The translations under genes were made by a program, and so were the position numbers. The notes beneath the pieces were generated by a model. The model was not told where the DNA came from. It searched no databases and saw only the letters and a list, made by a program, of their open reading frames with translations. Shown here in pieces: positions 17,673-26,852 of a DNA stretch of 64,000 bases. Position 1 is the stretch's first letter. Each line of letters starts with the position of its first letter. This DNA is from Streptococcus ratti FA-1 = DSM 20564 (GTDB taxonomy: Bacteria > Bacillota > Bacilli > Lactobacillales > Streptococcaceae), in contig NZ_AJTZ01000005.1 in the NCBI RefSeq assembly GCF_000286075.1, positions 62,001 to 126,000 on the forward strand. Reading direction: 5' to 3'.

Positions 17673-18908
17673 ATGAATTCAGGATCAATAGCATTTATTA
17701 TTATTTGTTCTGCCCTTGTTTTTTTAATGACGCCGGGTCTGGCCTTTTTCTATGGAGGTCTGGGGCGCCGCAAAAACGTCATCAATACCATGATGATGGC
17801 TGTTGTGCCGCTTGCTTTGGCTTCGCTGCTGTGGGTCATTGTGGGTTATTCCTTATCTTTTAGCGGTACTGGAAAAGTAATTGGTGATTTTTCACATATC
17901 TTTTTAAATGGGGTAAAAGAAGGGACAAGCAGCAGAGGCTTAGAGATACCGGATATCTTATTTAGCGGCTTTCAGATGATGTTTTCGATCATTACCGTGG
18001 GTATTTTAACAGGTGCTGTTGCCGGCAGAATGCGCTTTACTCCCTTGGTTATTTTTATTATCTTTTGGCTGCTTTTAGTTTATTATCCCTTTGCACACAT
18101 GGTTTGGGATAATGGACTGCTGGCCAAATGGGGGACGCTTGATTTTGCTGGCGGCGATGTTGTTCATATCACATCAGGGGTTTCAGGTTTGATATTGGCC
18201 TTAGTTGTTGGTAAACGCCGTGATCATGACCGTTTGGAATACCGTCCGCACAATATTCCCTTTGTTCTTTTAGGAGCAGGTTTGCTGTGGTTTGGCTGGT
18301 TTGGTTTTAATGCGGGTTCCGCTTTGGCCGCTGATCGTTTGGCTGCCCATGCTTTAATGACGACTCATATTTCTGCTGCGGCAGCGATGTTTTCATGGCT
18401 GGCACTTGAAAAATACTTAAATGGCAAGCCTTCTTTAGTAGGCGGATCAACCGGTTTAGTAGCAGGCTTGGTTGCTATTACACCGGGAGCAGGTTTTGTG
18501 TCACTATGGAGCTCTTTATTAATCGGGCTTATGGTTAGTCCTCTGTGTTACTTTGCCATTGCCGTTTTGAAAAGTAAATTTGGCTATGACGATGCTTTGG
18601 ATGCCTTTGGCTGTCATGGCGTTGGCGGGATTTTTGGAGGAATTGTAACAGGACTTTTTACCATGCCTCATTTAGCCTTGGATAAATCCAATATTGGACT
18701 CATTTATGGCAATGCCAGATTGCTTTTGGTTACTCTGGCAGCCATCCTTGTTACAGTTGTTTGGTCAGCTTTGATGACTTTTATTATCATAAAAATGCTT
18801 GCTCTTTTCATGCCGATTCGTGTCAGCGACAGGGCAGAAGCTACTGGACTTGATGATGAGGAACATGGAGAGACTGCTTACCCAACCTTTATGGGACTTG
18901 ATTCTTAA
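17673..18908 (+). CDS. amtB: Ammonium transporter AmtB (NrgA)
   Basis: This 411-residue Amt/Rh channel has about 11 membrane helices. It carries the family signatures [29 protein letters not shown] and [14 protein letters not shown] with the pore histidines. I chose ATG 17673 because the AGGAGG at 17656-17661 then has an 11-base spacing; the upstream GTG 17661 would abut it. It is co-transcribed with glnK (16-base gap) and preceded by two consensus GlnR boxes, as expected for a nitrogen-limitation gene. Confidence 0.95.
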   Translation: MNSGSIAFIIICSALVFLMTPGLAFFYGGLGRRKNVINTMMMAVVPLALASLLWVIVGYSLSFSGTGKVIGDFSHIFLNGVKEGTSSRGLEIPDILFSGFQMMFSIITVGILTGAVAGRMRFTPLVIFIIFWLLLVYYPFAHMVWDNGLLAKWGTLDFAGGDVVHITSGVSGLILALVVGKRRDHDRLEYRPHNIPFVLLGAGLLWFGWFGFNAGSALAADRLAAHALMTTHISAAAAMFSWLALEKYLNGKPSLVGGSTGLVAGLVAITPGAGFVSLWSSLLIGLMVSPLCYFAIAVLKSKFGYDDALDAFGCHGVGGIFGGIVTGLFTMPHLALDKSNIGLIYGNARLLLVTLAAILVTVVWSALMTFIIIKMLALFMPIRVSDRAEATGLDDEEHGETAYPTFMGLDS

Positions 18909-18924
18909 GAAGAAAGAGGATATC

Positions 18925-19266
18925 ATGAAAAAAATAGAAGCTATTATTCGCTCAGATAAATTAGAGGATCTGAAGACGGCCTTGGTTCAGTCAGGTTTCA
19001 CAAAAGGAATGACCATCAGCCAAGTCTTGGGGTTTGGTAATCAACGAGGCTATACAGAATATGTGCGCGGTCAAAAAATTACGCCGGCCCTTTTGTCCAA
19101 AGTGAAAGTTGAAATTGTTGCTCATGATGCTGCCGTTGAAGAGATGATTGCTATTATCAGTCGAGCGGTACGAACAGGAGAAGTAGGTGATGGTAAGATT
19201 TTTGTCAGTCCCATTGATGAAATTGTCCGTATTCGTACAGGGGAACGTGACGGCGATGCGATTTGA
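18925..19266 (+). CDS. glnK: PII nitrogen regulatory protein
   Basis: This 113-residue PII protein follows amtB with an AGAGGAT ribosome binding site. The trimeric PII core signatures [20 protein letters not shown] (about residues 84-103) and FGNQRG are present. The T-loop tyrosine that is uridylylated in enterobacteria is replaced (RGQKITP, Ile at the aligned position), so control is probably by ATP/ADP/2-oxoglutarate binding only. Family role: block AmtB when nitrogen is plentiful. ATG 18925 is preferred to upstream in-frame starts inside amtB. Confidence 0.93.
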   Translation: MKKIEAIIRSDKLEDLKTALVQSGFTKGMTISQVLGFGNQRGYTEYVRGQKITPALLSKVKVEIVAHDAAVEEMIAIISRAVRTGEVGDGKIFVSPIDEIVRIRTGERDGDAI

Positions 19267-19326
19267 CTTATCTGGCAGCAGACTATTCTGTTAAGTAAGA
19301 AAATTGCTGAATAAAATATTTGAAAG

Positions 19327-19374
19327 TGCATTCTAAAGATTAGACGAGAGTCTGTTTTTAGGATGTATTTTTTT
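19327..19374 (+). terminator. Terminator of amtB-glnK
   Basis: TGCATTCTAAA/TTTAGGATGTA pair (two G-U) around an inner AGAC-GAGA-GTCT hairpin, then a run of seven T. Confidence 0.75.
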
Positions 19375-19445
19375 ACTTTTTCTTTGAAGAGCAGTCTGTT
19401 TTTGAGTAAATTTTAAAAAATTGCCTTTAACTGAAATTAGCTTAC

Positions 19446-19471
19446 AAAATTCTGAAAATTTGTGATATAAT
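19446..19471 (+). promoter_or_regulatory. serC promoter with CodY-like box
   Basis: AAAATTCTGAAAATT (19446-19460) matches the CodY consensus AATTTTCWGAAAATT at 13 of 15 positions. It ends 5 bases before the -10 TATAAT (19466-19471), so it covers the -35 region. Confidence 0.65.
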
Positions 19472-19495
19472 TTACTTACTTTAAGGAGGTATCAG

Positions 19496-20587
19496 ATGAC
19501 AATTTATAATTTTTCTGCAGGTCCTGCAGTATTGCCAAAACCTGTTCTTGAAAAAGCGCAGGCTGAGTTCTTGGATTATAATCACTCAGGTATGAGCGTT
19601 ATGGAATTATCTCATCGCTCCAAAGAATTTGATGACATCATTAAGGATGCTGAAAAATTGCTTCGTGACTTAATGGCAATTCCTGATAACTATAAGGTGA
19701 TGTTCTTGCAAGGCGGAGCTTCGACACAATTCTCTATGCTGCCGCTCAATCTTGCTAAAGGACGCAAAGCCTATTATGTAGTAGCAGGATCCTGGGGGAA
19801 AAAAGCTTATACAGAAGCTGTCAAATTGTCCAAAACAATTCCTTTTGAACCGATTCTTTTGGCTTCATCAGAAGAAACGACTTATGATCATATCCCAGAT
19901 ATTGACTCTGCAAAGATTGATAAAGATGCCGCTTATGTACATATTACAACTAATAATACCATTGAAGGAACAGCTATTTATGATCTTCCTGAAACAAAGG
20001 GTGTCCCAATCGTAGCAGATATGTCTTCTAATATTTTGGCCGTTCGCTATAATATTGAAGATTTTGGTCTGATTTATGCAGGAGCACAAAAAAATATCGG
20101 TCCTGCTGGGGTTACCATTGTTATTGTTCGTGAAGATTTGTTAAATGATGAGCCAATGCTTTCAAGTATGCTGGATTACCGCATTCAGGCTGAAGCAGGT
20201 TCGCTTTATAATACACCGCCAACCTACGGTATTTATATAGCTAAGCTTGTCTTTGAATGGCTTAAAGAACTTGGTGGTGTTGATGAAATGGAAAAAATTA
20301 ACCGTGAAAAATCAGGGCTGCTTTATGATTTTATTGAACAGTCGGACTTCTACACCAGTCCTGTCAAAAATTCTAAAGATCGTTCAGTCGCCAATATTCC
20401 GTTTGTAACACCATCTAAAGATCTGGATGCCAAGTTTGTCAAAGAAGCTGATGCGCTTGGTTTCAAAAATATCAAAGGTCATCGCAGTGTCGGCGGTATG
20501 CGTGCTAGTCTTTATAATGCCTTTCCACGTCAAGGAGTGCTGGATTTGCTGGAATTTATGAAAAAATTTGAAGAGGAAAATAAGTAA
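19496..20587 (+). CDS. serC: Phosphoserine aminotransferase
   Basis: This 363-residue class V PLP aminotransferase converts 3-phosphohydroxypyruvate to phosphoserine. Marks: [10 protein letters not shown] at the N terminus, SHRSKEF, the PLP lysine in [11 protein letters not shown], and [15 protein letters not shown] near the C terminus. It has an AAGGAGG ribosome binding site. It begins a serC-GNAT-serA group controlled by a CodY-like box; serB is not in the window. Confidence 0.95.
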   Translation: MTIYNFSAGPAVLPKPVLEKAQAEFLDYNHSGMSVMELSHRSKEFDDIIKDAEKLLRDLMAIPDNYKVMFLQGGASTQFSMLPLNLAKGRKAYYVVAGSWGKKAYTEAVKLSKTIPFEPILLASSEETTYDHIPDIDSAKIDKDAAYVHITTNNTIEGTAIYDLPETKGVPIVADMSSNILAVRYNIEDFGLIYAGAQKNIGPAGVTIVIVREDLLNDEPMLSSMLDYRIQAEAGSLYNTPPTYGIYIAKLVFEWLKELGGVDEMEKINREKSGLLYDFIEQSDFYTSPVKNSKDRSVANIPFVTPSKDLDAKFVKEADALGFKNIKGHRSVGGMRASLYNAFPRQGVLDLLEFMKKFEEENK

Positions 20588-20699
20588 TACTTAAGCTGAC
20601 TCTTGGGATTAAAAAATAAAAGGCAATAGACTGGTATTATTGAAACTCAAAAACTGAAAGATAAAGAGAAGGTGCAGCCTTCAAACAGCAGGTAGAAAA

Positions 20700-21230
20700 A
20701 TGGACATTAGATTAGCTTTTCCAAATGAAATAGATCGTATTATGTCTATTATTGATGAAGCTAGAGAGAAAATGGCTTCTTACGGAAGCGACCAGTGGCA
20801 GGGTGACTACCCTAATCAAGAAATCATTTTTGAAGATATTTTAGAAGGACGCGGCTATGTTGCCCTTGCTGAAGGGGAAATTGTGGCTTATGCAGCAGTT
20901 ATTGATGGGCATGAGGCTGCTTATGATCAGATTTACGAAGGCGAATGGAAACATAAAAACCATCGCTATGTGACCTTTCATCGAGTTGCTGTAGCCAGTT
21001 CTTACCAGGGTCAGCAAGTTGCTCAGACCTTTCTTCAAGGCTTGATTGAAGGCTATGCAGGACATGATTTTCGCTGTGACACCCATGAAAAGAACAAGGT
21101 CATGCAGCATATTTTAGAAAAGTTGGGCTTTGTCTACTGTGGAAAAGTTCCCTTAAACGGTGTTAGACTGGCCTATCAAAAAATTAAAACCAAAAGTGAA
21201 AACAGCCTCTATCAAGAAATTGATGAATAA
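20700..21230 (+). CDS. GNAT family N-acetyltransferase
   Basis: This 176-residue acetyltransferase has the GNAT acetyl-CoA fold: HRVAVASSYQGQQVAQ is motif A, and the C-terminal LEKLGFVYCGKV is motif B. The substrate is unknown. It sits between serC and serA, suggesting co-transcription and perhaps a link to serine metabolism, but nothing in the sequence shows this. The ribosome binding site is weak (AGGT, 9 bases upstream). Confidence 0.8.
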   Translation: MDIRLAFPNEIDRIMSIIDEAREKMASYGSDQWQGDYPNQEIIFEDILEGRGYVALAEGEIVAYAAVIDGHEAAYDQIYEGEWKHKNHRYVTFHRVAVASSYQGQQVAQTFLQGLIEGYAGHDFRCDTHEKNKVMQHILEKLGFVYCGKVPLNGVRLAYQKIKTKSENSLYQEIDE

Positions 21231-21323
21231 GTCAGATGGACTTTTGAGCTGCTTGGTAAATCAGGCAGTGTCAGATTATAGCAGAAAAGGAGACGCTAAG
21301 GATTTTCCAAGGCATGAACAAGT

Positions 21324-22517
21324 ATGGTATTTAGTGTAAGAACATTTAATAATATTAATCAAATCGGATTAAAAGAATTAGGCAATGGTTTTCAAGTTGA
21401 CGGAGATTTGAAAGACAATCCGGATGCTTATATTATTCGGAGTGAGAATCTTCATAAGGCTGATTTTCCTGAAAATTTAAAGGCCATTGCCCGTGCAGGT
21501 GCAGGGACCAATAACATTCCCATTGATGCGGCTACTGCCAAAGGAATTGTCGTTTTTAATACGCCCGGCGCTAATGCTAATGCGGTTAAAGAAGCTGTTA
21601 TTGCCTCTGTTTTGCTGGCAGCGCGTGATTATATCTCAGCTAACCGTTGGGTTAATAGCCTGTCAGGGGACGATGTTCCTAAGCAAGTTGAAGCAGGGAA
21701 AAAGCAATTCGCCGGAACAGAAATTGCCGGAAAAACTTTGGGAGTTATCGGCCTGGGTGCTATCGGTGCCCGCATTGCTAACGATGCCCGCCGTCTAGGT
21801 ATGAATGTCCTGGGTTACGACCCATATGTATCTATTGAGGCTGCTTGGAATATTTCCAGCCATGTCAAACGTGTCAACGATCTAAAAGAAATCTTTGAGA
21901 ACTCAGATTACATTACCGTCCATGTTCCTTTGACAGAAGATACCAAGGATACCTTCAATGCAGACAGTTTTAGTCTGATGAAAAAAGGAACGGTTGTCAT
22001 TAATTTTGCCCGCGGTGAGCTGGTAGATAATGAAGCCCTGTTTGATGCGATCGAAACGGGTGTTGTCAGACGTTACTTTACCGATTTTGGGAGCGAAGAG
22101 CTGCTCAATAAAGAAGGCATAACGGTCTTTCCGCATGTCGGGGGCTCTACCGCAGAAGCTGAGCTGAACTGTGCTATTATGGCCGGGCAAACCATTCGCC
22201 GTTTCATGGAAACCGGTGAGATTACTAATTCGGTCAACTTCCCTAACATGCACCAAGCGCTGACAGCGCCTTATAGGATTACCTTAATCAATAAAAATGT
22301 TCCTAATATTGTAGCGCGTTTGTCAACTGCTGTCTCTGATTTGGATATCAATATTGATAATATTCTGAATCGTTCAAGAGGAGAATATGCTTATACTATT
22401 CTTGACCTTGATGAAACAGATAAAGGGAAAATTGATGAGCTGGTGGCTAATTTTGAAGCCAGCGACAACATTGTCCGCGTTCGCTTGATTAAGGGCAAGA
22501 GCAAATCAGCTAAATAA
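21324..22517 (+). CDS. serA: D-3-phosphoglycerate dehydrogenase
   Basis: This 397-residue NAD-dependent dehydrogenase catalyses the first step of serine synthesis. It shows the Rossmann motif GLGAIGARIA, the Arg-containing NFARGELVDNEA, the catalytic His in FPHVGGSTAEAE, and a C-terminal ACT-like domain (about residues 322-391) that may mediate serine feedback. The first ATG with an open frame is 21324; an AAGG 11 bases upstream is the only ribosome binding site. A terminator follows at 22531. Confidence 0.93.
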   Translation: MVFSVRTFNNINQIGLKELGNGFQVDGDLKDNPDAYIIRSENLHKADFPENLKAIARAGAGTNNIPIDAATAKGIVVFNTPGANANAVKEAVIASVLLAARDYISANRWVNSLSGDDVPKQVEAGKKQFAGTEIAGKTLGVIGLGAIGARIANDARRLGMNVLGYDPYVSIEAAWNISSHVKRVNDLKEIFENSDYITVHVPLTEDTKDTFNADSFSLMKKGTVVINFARGELVDNEALFDAIETGVVRRYFTDFGSEELLNKEGITVFPHVGGSTAEAELNCAIMAGQTIRRFMETGEITNSVNFPNMHQALTAPYRITLINKNVPNIVARLSTAVSDLDINIDNILNRSRGEYAYTILDLDETDKGKIDELVANFEASDNIVRVRLIKGKSKSAK

Positions 22518-22530
22518 TCAGCTGAAAATG

Positions 22531-22573
22531 AGGGTGAGCGTTAGCTCGATTGTGGGCTAACATCACCCTTTTC
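22531..22573 (+). terminator. Terminator of the serC-serA group
   Basis: GGGTGA..GTTAGC pairs with GCTAAC.TCACCC (small internal mismatches), followed by TTTTC. Confidence 0.75.
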
Positions 22574-22666
22574 TATAGCTGTTTGACCTCGGATAGGAGC
22601 AGCAAAGGGTTGATATTAGTTGATGTTTTACTGAACATTTTTGTTAAAAGCAAAAGGAGGATGTCC

Positions 22667-23182
22667 ATGACCCTATACAAGCAAATCTATCACTCTCCTT
22701 TGGGAGATCTATCCTTGGCTGCCGATGAACAGGGGCTTATTGGTGTCTGGTTTGTCGGTCAAAAATATTTTGAACAGGGGATAAGCGGTCAAGCGTTTTT
22801 AGAAGCTGCCAACCCTGTTTTAAGTCAGGCAAGTCAGTGGCTGGATGCCTATTTTGCCGGAGAAAAATCTAAGCAAGATAAGCCTGTGCTCTCTCCTCAG
22901 GGAACTCCTTTTCAAAAGCAAGTCTGGCAGGTGCTGCGAGAGATTCCCTCAGGACAAACGCTGACCTATGGTGACATTGCGGAAAAAATAAACTGCCGCT
23001 CTGCTCAAGCAGTCGGGGGAGCTGTCAGCCGCAATCCTTTAAGTATTATTGTTCCCTGCCACCGGGTTTTAGGATCTAACGGTCAATTAAGAGGTTATGC
23101 TGGCGGGATAGACAAAAAAATCTGGCTCTTACAGCACGAAGGTGTTAAGCTTGACAAGCAGCCCTTCTTATCGTTAAGATAG
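22667..23182 (+). CDS. ogt: Methylated-DNA--[protein]-cysteine S-methyltransferase
   Basis: This 171-residue suicide DNA-repair enzyme removes alkyl groups from O6-alkylguanine. The acceptor cysteine is in IVPCHRVLG, and the DNA-binding helix (GQTLTYGDIAEKI) is present. AAAGGAGG at 22653-22660 selects ATG 22667 (6-base spacing); ATG 22661 directly abuts it. It is followed closely by the ArsC/Spx-like gene. Confidence 0.94.
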   Translation: MTLYKQIYHSPLGDLSLAADEQGLIGVWFVGQKYFEQGISGQAFLEAANPVLSQASQWLDAYFAGEKSKQDKPVLSPQGTPFQKQVWQVLREIPSGQTLTYGDIAEKINCRSAQAVGGAVSRNPLSIIVPCHRVLGSNGQLRGYAGGIDKKIWLLQHEGVKLDKQPFLSLR

Positions 23183-23196
23183 AAAAGAAAGGAGAA

Positions 23197-23553
23197 ATGA
23201 TGCTTGTATTTTATGAATACCCTAAATGCAGTACCTGCCGCAGAGCCAAGGCAGAGCTGGATCAGCTAGGTCTTGAATACCAGTCGATTGATATTAAAAA
23301 GAATCCGCCGCAGGCAGATCTTATCAAAGACTTGATAACAACCAGCGGACTGGAGCTGAAAAAATTTTTTAACACTTCTGGTCAATCCTACCGTGCACTG
23401 GGCTTAAAGGATAAAATAGATCAGATCAGCCTTGATGAAGCTGCTGATTTATTGGCCGGTGACGGTATGTTGATAAAGCGTCCGCTTCTGATAAAAGACG
23501 GCAAACTCTTACAAGTTGGCTATCGGACCAATTATGCAAATCTCAGCTTTTAA
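23197..23553 (+). CDS. ArsC/Spx-family protein (thioredoxin-like)
   Basis: This 118-residue protein of the arsenate reductase-like ArsC family has a CxxC (PKCSTCRRAK, about residues 11-14). True Spx regulators share the CxxC, but the remainder (FFNTSGQSYRALGLKDKI, IKRPLLIKDG) is closer to the YffB/arsenate-reductase-like group found in most streptococci. The function is likely thiol or glutathione-dependent reduction and is not certain. An AAAGGAG precedes the tandem ATGATG start. Its stop lies within the terminator. Confidence 0.8.
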   Translation: MMLVFYEYPKCSTCRRAKAELDQLGLEYQSIDIKKNPPQADLIKDLITTSGLELKKFFNTSGQSYRALGLKDKIDQISLDEAADLLAGDGMLIKRPLLIKDGKLLQVGYRTNYANLSF

Positions 23554-23572
23554 AAGCCGAGATTTTTTCTTT
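23539..23572 (+). terminator. Terminator after the ArsC/Spx-like gene
   Basis: AATCTCAGCTT/AAGCCGAGATT (one A-C mismatch) is followed by a run of T. The gene's TAA lies in the loop. Confidence 0.75.
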
Positions 23573-23620
23573 CCCTTACCTTTCATGCTATAATGGAAAC
23601 AAGGAGAAATTGGAATTATT

Positions 23621-24250
23621 ATGGTCTTATCAAAAAAACGGGCTCGCAAGGTTCTAGAAGAAATTATTGCTCTTTATCCTGATGCCAAGCCCAGCCTAAA
23701 TTTTAAAAATCATTTTGAACTGCTGATTGCTGTTGTTTTATCAGCCCAAACAACGGATGCCGCAGTCAATAAGGTGACACCGGCCTTGTTTGCAGCCTAT
23801 CCTCAGCCTAAAGATCTGGCAAAAGCTAATTTAAAAGATATCGAGTCCTACATTTCAAAAATCGGCCTCTACCGCAATAAGGCAAAGTTTTTAAAAGAAT
23901 GCTCACAGCAGTTAATGGACAGATACGGAGGAGAAGTGCCTCATACGAGAAAAGAACTGGAAAGTTTATCAGGTGTCGGCAGAAAAACGGCAAATGTTGT
24001 TATGAGTGTAGGCTTTGGTTTGCCTGCCTTTGCCGTTGATACCCATGTCAGCCGTATTTGCAAGCATCACGATATTGTTAAAAAATCGGCGACGCCTTTG
24101 GAAGTGGAAAAACGTGTTACTGATGTTTTACCGCCGGAACTCTGGCTGTCTGCCCACCAGGCTATGATTTATTTTGGTCGGGAAATTTGTCATCCTAAAA
24201 ATCCAGAGTGTCATCATTATCCTCAGCTTTACGATTTTTCGGATTGTTAG
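23621..24250 (+). CDS. nth: Endonuclease III-type DNA glycosylase, Fe-S cluster incomplete
   Basis: This 209-residue HhH-GPD base-excision glycosylase/AP lyase removes oxidised pyrimidines. The catalytic Lys122 (LSGVGRKTANVV) and Asp140 (FAVDTHVSR) are in place. The C-terminal C-X6-C-X2-C-X5-C cluster is broken: the sequence reads ICHPKNPECHHYPQLYDFSDC, with only the first two cysteines aligned and Tyr where the third should be. I recall other streptococcal Nth proteins with YPQLYDF here, so it is probably lineage-wide and the enzyme active. An AAGGAG lies 13 bases upstream of the ATG. Confidence 0.9.
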   Translation: MVLSKKRARKVLEEIIALYPDAKPSLNFKNHFELLIAVVLSAQTTDAAVNKVTPALFAAYPQPKDLAKANLKDIESYISKIGLYRNKAKFLKECSQQLMDRYGGEVPHTRKELESLSGVGRKTANVVMSVGFGLPAFAVDTHVSRICKHHDIVKKSATPLEVEKRVTDVLPPELWLSAHQAMIYFGREICHPKNPECHHYPQLYDFSDC

Positions 24251-24288
24251 TGTATTATAAAAAAGATTGAGGCAAGTCGCTAATATGA

Positions 24289-24700
24289 ACTCCCCTATAG
24301 TAGACAGTGAAAAAATAAAATTCACTAGAAACTATGAGGGGAGTTTTCCTATGTCCAAAAGAAGTTCAAAATCTTCCAGAAGAAAAATGAGAAATTGTCC
24401 AATTGTATCTTCATCATGTGACGTCATTTAGTCAGCTGTTAGGGACTAATCAGATTTCTGACTATGCCTTAAGGCCAAGGGCTTTAATAGGAAATGTATT
24501 TGATCTTGCACCAATTGAGAATTTCTTTGGTCATTTCAAGACAGAGTTCTATCACTTCAAAAAAGACAAGATACGATGAGCTGGTCTCAGATATCAGCCA
24601 TTACATTCACTTTTATAACACACAGCCTTATCAAGCAAAATTAAACAACCTGACTCCTTTAGAATTCAGGAATCAGGTTGCGCTGTTCAGGATGATTAGG
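24289..24700 (+). mobile_element. IS3-family insertion sequence remnant (orfA-orfB deletion)
   Basis: The left part starts near a long inverted repeat (AACTCCCCTATAG at 24289 with CTATGAGGGGAGTT ending near 24345), then MSKRSS-like and EEK*EIVQLYLHHVTSF segments resembling an OrfA helix-turn-helix N terminus. From about 24490 it jumps to GNVFDLAPIENFFGHFKTEF and YDELVSDISHYIHFYNTQPY, the C-terminal integrase (DDE) end of an IS150-type OrfB. Stops and frame changes break both parts. It is a dead, internally deleted copy lying between nth and the VOC genes. Confidence 0.8.
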
Positions 24701-25115
24701 CGTTTGCGCCTTCTGTATTGATTTGCCACATGACACCGAATTGGTCAATAAGGTTGGCATAAGCAGGGCTCCAGAAGGTTTCCTGCAGCTCTAAGAAAAC
24801 ATGCTGTGCATTTTGGCTTAGCTTTTGATACAGTTCCTTTGCTTCCTCAGGGCTGTCTGTAATGATAGCGATAGACAGGTTAGTTCCTGCCTTGTAGGTT
24901 TCGTCAGGATTTTCATCTGAAACCTGGAGGCGGATACCATTAAATTCCAGCTGAGCATTAAGCACCAGATGCTCTTTGTCTTTAGGGCAGTCTGGAATAG
25001 CATCTTTCCAAAGCATTAGGTTGGTAACTTGCGCCTGAAAGAGGTATTGGTAAAAATCAACAGCTTCACGGCCATTGCCATCTGTCACAATGTAACTATT
25101 TAATGCAGAAATCAT
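24696..25115 (-). CDS. VOC (glyoxalase-like, PhnB-type) family protein
   Basis: This 139-residue VOC-fold protein (SALNSYIVTDGNGREAVDFY; LFQAQV; DQFGVMWQI at the end) resembles PhnB/YjdN-like proteins. Members are dioxygenases, glyoxalases or resistance proteins; the substrate is unknown. I chose the ATG at 25115 because AAGGGGA lies just upstream on the minus strand; a longer frame would overlap the preceding gene. It is co-directional with another VOC gene 10 bases upstream. Its end abuts the IS remnant. Confidence 0.8.
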   Translation of the reverse strand: MISALNSYIVTDGNGREAVDFYQYLFQAQVTNLMLWKDAIPDCPKDKEHLVLNAQLEFNGIRLQVSDENPDETYKAGTNLSIAIITDSPEEAKELYQKLSQNAQHVFLELQETFWSPAYANLIDQFGVMWQINTEGANA

Positions 25116-25125
25116 CTGAATCCCC

Positions 25126-25503
25126 TTAATCGATTTGTCTAACGGCAAAATAATTGCCTTCATTATCTGGGAAATTAAAGGTTAGCATGCCGGCCATTTC
25201 AACGACAGGGTTAGCCGCAATGCCTTTTTCGATAAATTGAGCCTGTGTTGCATGGATGTCTTTGGAAGACATGAGGATTGATGGAATGCCTAAGTTCATG
25301 CCAGGGTTCATCTTAGCCACCCAGTCTTTGTTGTGAAGGACAAACTGGACATCGGCCTCTTCGGAAGGGGCAATGGTGTAAGAGGTGGCATCGGGAAATT
25401 CTTCTGTTTTAAGCAGGACAAAACCGGCTTTTTGAGTCCAGAATTCCATCGCAGCTTTAGTATCATCCATGTAAAGCATGACTTGACCGATTGATTGGAT
25501 CAT
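25126..25503 (-). CDS. VOC family protein (glyoxalase-like)
   Basis: This 125-residue single-domain VOC protein (IGQVMLYMDDTKAAMEFWTQKAG start; DNEGNYFAVRQ end) has likely metal ligands of the fold. Its function is unknown. An AAGGAG ribosome binding site precedes it. It is first of a two-gene VOC operon on the minus strand; the two proteins are distinct, not a recent tandem duplication. Confidence 0.82.
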   Translation of the reverse strand: MIQSIGQVMLYMDDTKAAMEFWTQKAGFVLLKTEEFPDATSYTIAPSEEADVQFVLHNKDWVAKMNPGMNLGIPSILMSSKDIHATQAQFIEKGIAANPVVEMAGMLTFNFPDNEGNYFAVRQID

Positions 25504-25646
25504 GAGTGTCTCCTTAATAAAAAATAAATACAGCTTATTATACTAGCTTGTCCCGATATTTAGCAAGAAAAAAGACTCATCAAAAGAGCCTTTTAGTGAC
25601 TGAGCTGTCATATAGAAGCCGTTAGATCAGTCGAATGATATTCTAT

Positions 25647-26474
25647 TTATAAATCGATTTCTAAGAGAATCGGCGTGTGATCCTGCCGTGTTCCGGAGTC
25701 AATCATTTCCGATTTAAGGACTTTATCGGCAATGCGATTGCTGGTCAGCCAATAATCGATTCTCCAGCCTGAATTGTTGATTTTGCTGGTTTTGCTGCGT
25801 TGGGCCCACCAGGAGTAAACATCAGGAATGTCACCGTGTATGTAGCGGAAAGTATCTGTAAAACCCTTGGCCAATAAGTTAGTGAATCCGGCACGTTCTT
25901 CATCTGTAAAACCTGGAGAGCGGCGGTTGCTGGCTGGATGAGCAAGGTCAATTTCTTGATGGGCGACGTTATAGTCCCCTGCTGCCAAAACCGGCTTTTG
26001 CTTATCCAGATCTGCGAGGTAAGCAGCATATTTTTCATCCCAAATTTGCCGTTCTTCTAAACGTCTGAGACCGTCGCCAGCATTGGGCGTGTACACTTGC
26101 GTAACAAAAAAATGATCAAATTCAAGTGTAATGATCCGGCCCTCAGCATCCATAGTTGCCGGAGCGCCAATGTTAGGGTAAGTGACGGTTGGTTTAAGCT
26201 CTGATTTATAAATAAATATGGTGCCGGCATAGCTTTTGCGTGCAGGTTCTACAGAAGAACGCCAGGCAATATCATAGTCAGCAAAATAGTTTTTTAGAAT
26301 TTCTAAGTGCTTTTTGGTCGGCCCTTTAGCAGGCAGCTTTGTTTCCTGAATAGCGATGATATCAGGTTTTTTCTCAGCTAAAGTATCAATAACCGCACGT
26401 GAGAGCAAGGCCCGGGCTGAATCGCTAGTCAAAGCGGCATTAAGAGAATCAATATTCCAGGAAATGAGTTTCAT
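25647..26474 (-). CDS. exoA: Exodeoxyribonuclease III / AP endonuclease
   Basis: This 275-residue endonuclease/exonuclease/phosphatase-fold protein has MKLISWNIDSLNA, the metal-binding Glu in IAIQETKLP, TYPNIGAPATMDAEGRIIT, AAGDYNVAH and the final catalytic TRQDHTPIL. It repairs abasic sites. I chose ATG 26474 as start (the family begins at MKLISWN), although the frame is open for 43 more codons upstream. No Shine-Dalgarno is seen; instead the 15 bases GTTCTTGGTATCTTA sit three bases before the ATG, exactly as at metG. Confidence 0.9.
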   Translation of the reverse strand: MKLISWNIDSLNAALTSDSARALLSRAVIDTLAEKKPDIIAIQETKLPAKGPTKKHLEILKNYFADYDIAWRSSVEPARKSYAGTIFIYKSELKPTVTYPNIGAPATMDAEGRIITLEFDHFFVTQVYTPNAGDGLRRLEERQIWDEKYAAYLADLDKQKPVLAAGDYNVAHQEIDLAHPASNRRSPGFTDEERAGFTNLLAKGFTDTFRYIHGDIPDVYSWWAQRSKTSKINNSGWRIDYWLTSNRIADKVLKSEMIDSGTRQDHTPILLEIDL

Positions 26475-26790
26475 AAATAAGATACCAAGAACATACCTCG
26501 GTCCGGTAAACTGAGGAAATAAGCGAAAACAAAAGTTTTTCTTATCTATTTTATAGATGATAGCAAGAAGATTTTTTCGCTTGTGTTCTGTCTTTCTAAT
26601 CATTTTTTATTATTGTATCAAAAAATAGGCCTCAGAGCGACTGAAACAGTCTGAAGAGATTTTTTAGCGCTTCGTAAAATCCTAATGTTGGCTGAACCTT
26701 TGAGCTGTCTTGAAAGATAGTTTAAAGCGATTCAGTAGGGCGCAAACACTGCCCTGCCTTGTAGAATTAAGCGAAGCTATAAAAATCAGA

Positions 26791-26834
26791 AAAGACAAAA
26801 AAGCACTCTTCCAGAAGAAGTTCTGCTGGACGCT
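26791..26834 (-). terminator. Probable terminator of the deoxynucleoside kinase gene
   Basis: On the minus strand a CCAG...CTGG stem with inner AGA/TCT and flanking AGC/GCT is followed by TTTTTTGTCTTTT. Confidence 0.55.
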
Positions 26835-26852
26835 TCAGAAAGGATGCCAGAG

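Noticed and set aside
26475..26603. 43-codon N-terminal extension of exoA
   Set aside because: The family begins at MKLISWN; the extension is Lys-rich and unrelated, and no ribosome site lies before its ATG. It overlaps the shared 15-base block.
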